From positions 1 through 54,952 of the forward strand of contig JAKSIB010000024.1 of the NCBI GenBank assembly GCA_024399065.1: DNA of 54,952 bases, read 5' to 3'. The stretch is from Fibrobacter sp. GTDB taxonomy: Bacteria; Fibrobacterota; Fibrobacteria; Fibrobacterales; Fibrobacteraceae. Each line of letters opens with the position of its first letter. The first letter of the stretch is position 1. A program made the position numbers and the translations under genes. Positions 51,015 to 54,952 of the stretch are shown in pieces. The notes under the pieces were generated by a model that made no database searches, was not told where the DNA came from, and saw only the letters and a program-made list of their open reading frames with translations.

Positions 51015-52082
51015 ATGGCATATAATATTCAAGATCTTCTTTCTGAAATGGTTAAAAGAGGCGCTTCCGACTTGCATATCACTGCAGGCGCACCTCCTCT
51101 TATTCGTCTTCACGGTAACTTGACTCCCATTGGCGAGAACAAGCTGAAGCCGGACGAAACCATGCGAATGACTTACAGTTTGATGAACGAAATGCAGAAG
51201 AAGTCCTTCGAACAGAACAAGGAATGTGACTTCTCTTTCGGTATTGCAAATTTGGCCCGTTTCCGTGCTAACGCCTATTTGCAGCGTGGTTGCGTTGCCT
51301 TGGCCCTTCGTATCATTCCGCTGGACATCAAGACCTTTAAGGAACTTGGCTTGCCGAAGATCATGGCTGAGTTTACCACTCGTCCTTCTGGCCTGGTTCT
51401 TGTGACAGGTGCTACCGGTTCCGGTAAGTCTACTACCTTGGCTGCAATGATCGACAAGATCAACAAGGAACGTCACGACCATATTCTTACTGTTGAAGAT
51501 CCTATTGAATTTTTGCACAAGCATCAGGGCTGTATGATCAACCAGCGTGAAGTGGGTAGCGATACCAATAGCTTCTCCGATGCTCTTAAGATGGCTCTTC
51601 GTCAGGACCCGGACGTGGTTCTCATCGGCGAAATGCGTGACCTGGAAACCATCCGTGCTGCTTTGACCATTGCCGAAACGGGTCACTTGGCTTTTGCAAC
51701 CTTGCATACCAACTCCTGTGTTCAGACCATTAACCGTGTGGTGGATGCTTTCCCCAAGGGTGAGCAGCAGACCGTTCGTACCCAGCTTTCCTTTGTGCTC
51801 CAGGGCGTTATATGCCAGACCTTGGTGCCGAAGATTGGTGGTGGCCGCGTGATGGCTTACGAAGTTATGAACGTGACCCCGGGTATTCGCGCCCTAATCC
51901 GTGATGACAAGGTTCACCAGATTGAATCCATGATTGAAATCGGTCAGAAGTTCGGTATGAACACCATGAATATGTGTCTCTGCGAACTTGTCAAGAACCA
52001 CAAGGTCGACCGTTTCGAAGCTCTTTCCCGTTCTCCCAGTCCGGACCAGCTGGAACAGCTGTTCGTGAAGGAAGGTGTGTAA
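51015..52082 (+). CDS. pilT: Type IV pilus retraction ATPase PilT
   Basis: A 355-residue secretion-superfamily ATPase. Seen: N-terminal RGASDLHITAGAPPLIRLHG, Walker A GATGSGKSTT near residue 133, Asp box around TVEDPIEF, Walker B VVLIGEMRDLETIRAAL, and His box GHLAFATLHTNS. The size and the MRDLET pattern fit PilT rather than PilB. It powers pilus retraction and twitching. ATG 51015 is preferred to a TTG six bases upstream. pilC follows after three bases. In Fibrobacter, type IV pili have been linked to adhesion to cellulose; this is context, not evidence from the sequence. Confidence 0.92.
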   Translation: MAYNIQDLLSEMVKRGASDLHITAGAPPLIRLHGNLTPIGENKLKPDETMRMTYSLMNEMQKKSFEQNKECDFSFGIANLARFRANAYLQRGCVALALRIIPLDIKTFKELGLPKIMAEFTTRPSGLVLVTGATGSGKSTTLAAMIDKINKERHDHILTVEDPIEFLHKHQGCMINQREVGSDTNSFSDALKMALRQDPDVVLIGEMRDLETIRAALTIAETGHLAFATLHTNSCVQTINRVVDAFPKGEQQTVRTQLSFVLQGVICQTLVPKIGGGRVMAYEVMNVTPGIRALIRDDKVHQIESMIEIGQKFGMNTMNMCLCELVKNHKVDRFEALSRSPSPDQLEQLFVKEGV

Positions 52083-52085
52083 TAA

Positions 52086-53288
52086 ATGGCTGAATTTTTG
52101 TACAAGGCTACCAACACTGCCGGTAATAAGTTCGAAGGCACTCTCGAGGCAAAGGACAAGGCTGAAGCTGAAGCCCTGTTGATGCGTCGTCGCTTGATTA
52201 TTGAAAGCCTTAAGAAGAAACCTACGGAAATTAAGCTCCCGTTTGGTGGCGGCATCAAGGCTGCCGACATTTCCCGTTTTACCCGAATGTTCTCTTCCAT
52301 GAGCTCTGCAGGTCTTCCCATGTTGCAGTGCTTGAACATTCTGGAGGAACAGTGCGAAAACCCCGATTTGAAGGCTGTGGTCCACAAGGTGACCATGTCC
52401 ATTAACGGCGGTTCTTCCTTGGCTGACGCCTTGTCTCAGCATCCGAAGGTGTTCTCATCCCTGTACACCAACATGGTGGCTGCTGGTGAAGCTGGTGGTA
52501 TCTTGGATGGCATTCTTGCTCGTCTGGCAGACACCTTGGAAAACAGTGAACGTTTGAAGCGTAAGGTGAAGAAGGCTTTGACCTATCCGGTCATGTTGAT
52601 TGTTGTGGGTATCGTTGTGGTGATCGCCTTGATGACCTTCGTGGTGCCGACCTTCGCAGAACAGTTTGCTGCCTTGGATGCAGAACTCCCTGCTCCGACC
52701 CAGGTGGTGATGAATATTTCTGACTTCCTCCGCGATAACGGTTTGTTCCTGTTTATTGCTGTGGTTATAGTTGCGGTTGCATACAAGATGGCTATGAAGG
52801 TCCCTGCGGTAAAATTTGCGTGGGACGGAATGATGCTTAAGGTTCCTAAACTAGGAGACCTTCAGATTAAATCCGCTACTGCAAGTTTCGCCCGTACGTT
52901 GGGTACTTTGCTCAACGCCGGTGTGTCCGTGATGGACTCCTTGAAGGTTGTGGCTTCTACTGTTTCGAATAAAGTTGTGGAAAAGGCCATCAACAAGATT
53001 TCCATCGGTATCGCCGGTGGTAAATCCATTGCAGAACCTATGACTGAAGTCGGTATTTTCCCGCCCATGGTGATTCAGATGACTGGCGTGGGTGAAAAGA
53101 CCGGTAACCTTGGCGGCATGCTTTTGAAGCTGGCTGACTTCTATGATGAAGAAGTGGATGCTGCTGTGGATGGCGTCGTGGGCATGATGGAACCCTTGAT
53201 CATCGTGTTCCTCGGTGGTGCTGTGGGTGGCTTGCTCATCGCAATGTATATGCCGATGTTCTCCATGGGCGACGCTGTTAAGGGCTAA
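52086..53288 (+). CDS. pilC: Type IV pilus inner-membrane platform protein PilC
   Basis: A 400-residue PilC/GspF protein. It starts MAEFLYKATNTAGNKFEGTL, the typical beginning. Two homologous T2SSF domains follow (about 65-190 and 270-395), each with FTRMFSSMSSAGLPMLQ- or FARTLGTLLNAGVSVMD-type signatures, and three membrane segments near 165-190, 215-235 and 370-395. It anchors the pilus motor ATPases. It is three bases after pilT and in the same operon. The transcript then enters the tandem-repeat region and probably ends at the 53609 hairpin. Confidence 0.92.
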   Translation: MAEFLYKATNTAGNKFEGTLEAKDKAEAEALLMRRRLIIESLKKKPTEIKLPFGGGIKAADISRFTRMFSSMSSAGLPMLQCLNILEEQCENPDLKAVVHKVTMSINGGSSLADALSQHPKVFSSLYTNMVAAGEAGGILDGILARLADTLENSERLKRKVKKALTYPVMLIVVGIVVVIALMTFVVPTFAEQFAALDAELPAPTQVVMNISDFLRDNGLFLFIAVVIVAVAYKMAMKVPAVKFAWDGMMLKVPKLGDLQIKSATASFARTLGTLLNAGVSVMDSLKVVASTVSNKVVEKAINKISIGIAGGKSIAEPMTEVGIFPPMVIQMTGVGEKTGNLGGMLLKLADFYDEEVDAAVDGVVGMMEPLIIVFLGGAVGGLLIAMYMPMFSMGDAVKG

Positions 53289-53293
53289 AAAAC

Positions 53294-53514
53294 TTCGCGA
53301 TACTTCGTCATGGTTTGGCTCACGTACGTTTAAGTACGCTACGCCAAACCATTCCTTGTCTCACTCGTTTTTGCAAAGCATCGCGATACTTCGTCATGGT
53401 TTAGCTCACGTACGTTTAAGTACGCTACGCCAAACCATTCCTTGTCTCACTCGTTTTTGCAAAGCATCGCAATAGTTCGTCACGGCTCCGCTCACGTACG
53501 TTTAAGTACGCTTG
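53294..53514. repeat. Three tandem copies of an 86-bp unit
   Basis: Units start near 53296, 53382 and 53468, exactly 86 bases apart; the first two are nearly identical and the third is partial and diverged. Each contains CACGTACGTTTAAGTACGCT. In units 1 and 2 this core is framed by GGTTTGGC (or GGTTTAGC) and GCCAAACC, giving a long hairpin. No gene is seen in 53289-53665. The repeats lie directly after pilC. Confidence 0.88.
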
Positions 53515-53608
53515 TTTTACCAGGAACTTGTTAGATTGGTTCGGTGGTTGTGATTAAAAACAAATGAAAAATCGCTACACTTGATACAGTTTGCATAACC
53601 TAGATATT

Positions 53609-53635
53609 GGGACGCTTGCGTCCCTTTATTTTTTT
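53609..53635 (+). terminator. Terminator after pilT-pilC
   Basis: GGGACG (53609-53614) and CGTCCC (53619-53624) around CTTG, followed by TTTATTTTTTT. It is placed 30 bases before the GH16 gene, so it closes the pil transcript. Confidence 0.85.
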
Positions 53636-53665
53636 GAATAATTTATGGAAAAACGAGGTAAGACT

Positions 53666-54754
53666 ATGAATAAGAAACTCCTTCTCCCCTTGGCTTTCGG
53701 CCTTTGCGCAGGCTTCTTCACTGCTTGCGGTGACGACAATGGCAACAATCCTGATAATGGACAGATTTCTGATTTGTCTAGTTCTTCAGCTATTCTTCCT
53801 GTGGATCCTTTTAGCTCCTCCTCTGAGGTTCTTGGCTCTAGCGCATCCATGCTTCCGGGCTCTAGCACTTCCTTGATTCCAGGCTCTAGCGCATCTGACA
53901 TTGTTCCCCCGGTTCCGTCTGAAGGAGCTCCGGCTGTACCTACCATCGGTGCAGATGGCTTTGCCTCACATTGGGTTCGTTCTGATGAAGGTCTTGTCAC
54001 TTTCCCGGAAAACGTTTCCGTTCCTGTAGACAACTTTGCTGATTTCACCTACTACGGTGCAGAGCTTACCGGCTTAGACCAGTTCCACTATGGTCGTTTC
54101 GAAGCCCGCATGAAGATGGTTTCTATTCCGGGCTCTGTTAGCTCCATGTTCCTCTACTATGATGATTCCTGGAAGAAAGGTGATTATGTTTGGAATGAAA
54201 TTGATATCGAAATTCTTGGTAAGAATCCGGGCGTGTGGCAGTCGAACCTGATTACCCGTCATTCTGACGAAGAAACCGGTAAGAAGACCAGTAATACGAC
54301 TTCCGAAGCCAAGCACCAGTATGGCTTTGATGCAACGGCAGATTTCCATCTGTATGCGATGATCTGGACTCCGGAATATATCTCCTGGGAAATCGACAGT
54401 GTTGAAGTTCGTCGTGACTACGTTGGTGAAAAGAAGGGCCAGGTGGAATTCATGACTGAAGAACAGTCCCTCCGTTTCAACCTCTGGGCTGCAAAGAGCA
54501 CTGCCTGGGTTGGCAAGTTCACAGGCGCTGAATTGGCTGATGGTCCCAAGGCCCAGTGGATTGATTACGTTCGCGTGTACAAGTATGATGAAGCAACAAA
54601 GACCTTTGCCCTTGATTGGCAGGATGACTTTGACGGAACAGACCTTTCCGATCATTGGGCTACGGGTAACTGGGAAATGGAACATGTCATGCTTTCTCCC
54701 AGCAATGTGGTCGTGGAAGATGGCTATTGCAAGTTGTTGATGTCTCGCGAATAG
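53666..54754 (+). CDS. Circularly permuted GH16 glucanase-like lipoprotein
   Basis: A 362-residue lipoprotein (Phe-Thr-Ala-Cys lipobox, Cys21) with a Ser-rich linker (about 35-95) and a GH16 catalytic domain. The active-site EIDIE (Glu178, Asp180, Glu182) is present. The domain order is permuted: it begins with the GAELTGLDQFHYGRFEARMKM strand region and ends with FALDWQDDFDGTDLSDHW and SPSNVVVEDGYCKLL, which in ordinary GH16 enzymes is the N-terminus. This is the arrangement of the F. succinogenes 1,3-1,4-beta-glucanase, so lichenase-type activity is likely. Start 53666 has GAGG upstream and gives the signal; an ATG at 53645 is also possible. Confidence 0.88.
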   Translation: MNKKLLLPLAFGLCAGFFTACGDDNGNNPDNGQISDLSSSSAILPVDPFSSSSEVLGSSASMLPGSSTSLIPGSSASDIVPPVPSEGAPAVPTIGADGFASHWVRSDEGLVTFPENVSVPVDNFADFTYYGAELTGLDQFHYGRFEARMKMVSIPGSVSSMFLYYDDSWKKGDYVWNEIDIEILGKNPGVWQSNLITRHSDEETGKKTSNTTSEAKHQYGFDATADFHLYAMIWTPEYISWEIDSVEVRRDYVGEKKGQVEFMTEEQSLRFNLWAAKSTAWVGKFTGAELADGPKAQWIDYVRVYKYDEATKTFALDWQDDFDGTDLSDHWATGNWEMEHVMLSPSNVVVEDGYCKLLMSRE

Positions 54755-54780
54755 TTTACAAGAGTCTCTCCTAACTATCG

Positions 54781-54810
54781 AAGGTCCCGGTGTTAAATCG
54801 GGGCCTTTTT
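54781..54810 (+). terminator. Terminator after the GH16 gene
   Basis: AAGG-T-CCCG pairs with CGGG-G-CC followed by TTTTT, 26 bases after the stop codon. Confidence 0.82.
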
Positions 54811-54893
54811 GCATGTTAACCCTGCATCGGGGGCTGCGAATATGACTTTAAAAATTCTATCTTTTCCGCTGTAAAATTATAAAGGGACACAAT

Positions 54894-54952
54894 ATGCCTA
54901 CTATGACTTCTGCGCAAGTGCGCGAATCCTTTATCAAGTTCTTTGAATCCAA
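54894..54952 (+). CDS. alaS: Alanyl-tRNA synthetase AlaS, N-terminal fragment
   Basis: Only the first 19 codons are present: MPTMTSAQVRESFIKFFES. The stretch from the second Met is the classic AlaS start, in which Thr, then Arg-x2-Phe and Phe-Phe-Glu-Ser precede KGH. AAGGGA lies seven bases before the ATG. The gene continues beyond the right edge. Confidence 0.88.
   Translation, partial: MPTMTSAQVRESFIKFFES

Noticed and set aside
53294-53514. Tandem repeats considered as a CRISPR array
   Set aside because: The whole 86-base unit repeats without variable spacers, and there are no cas genes nearby.

Overview
The window looks like a chromosomal segment of a Fibrobacter species (rumen or gut cellulose degrader related to F. 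succinogenes). Four things point there: two TIGR02147-type regulators and a TIGR02145 (FISUMP) protein, both Fibrobacter paralogous families; many lipoproteins with Ser/Asp-rich linkers; a glutamine synthetase of the type III family; and a GH16 enzyme with the circular permutation known from the F. succinogenes lichenase. No rRNA, tRNA, CRISPR array, transposase or integrase was seen.

Layout. 1-3653: hisE overlapping the start of hisG, a PAP2 phosphatase, and two envelope proteins of unknown function in an operon. 3698-6677: a minus-strand chain of TIGR02147 regulator, lipoprotein and TrmB-like methyltransferase, each overlapping the next. 6678-7107: a non-coding stretch with three regularly built inverted-repeat pairs. 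7108-16734: complete recC-recB-recD. 16735-17330: mostly non-coding, with a decayed coding remnant. 17331-21294: glucokinase, an RhlE-type RNA helicase and an AAA ATPase. 21623-28210: a second TIGR02147 regulator with two related lipoproteins, then a tightly overlapping GtrA, FAD oxidoreductase and GT-C glycosyltransferase set.

28229-35579 is the most unusual part. A 645-bp block holding the 3' end of an acyl-CoA dehydrogenase gene plus its terminator occurs twice in direct orientation. The copies flank about 6.06 kb that carries a large secreted lipase-like protein with carbohydrate-binding-like repeats, a beta-propeller-like lipoprotein and a PDZ protein. The intact acyl-CoA dehydrogenase follows as the last gene of an etfB-etfA-acd operon (35045-38673).

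38936-42860 is a vitamin B12 uptake operon: a promoter, a cobalamin riboswitch, a BtuB-like TonB-dependent receptor and a beta-propeller lipoprotein that could play the role of Bacteroides BtuG. 42898-46459 holds a sigma-54 enhancer-binding protein divergent from glnN. 46633-54952: sufS, a FISUMP protein, epmA, a TlpA-like thioredoxin, pilT-pilC, a tandem-repeat array, a circularly permuted GH16 lipoprotein, and the start of alaS.

A recurring feature is a TATATT or TAATTT box only 6-9 bases before the start codon, without a Shine-Dalgarno sequence (genes at 1322, 16734, 18511, 21623 and 51015). This suggests leaderless or nearly leaderless transcripts. All assignments come from reading the sequence and recalling family motifs; no database search was run.
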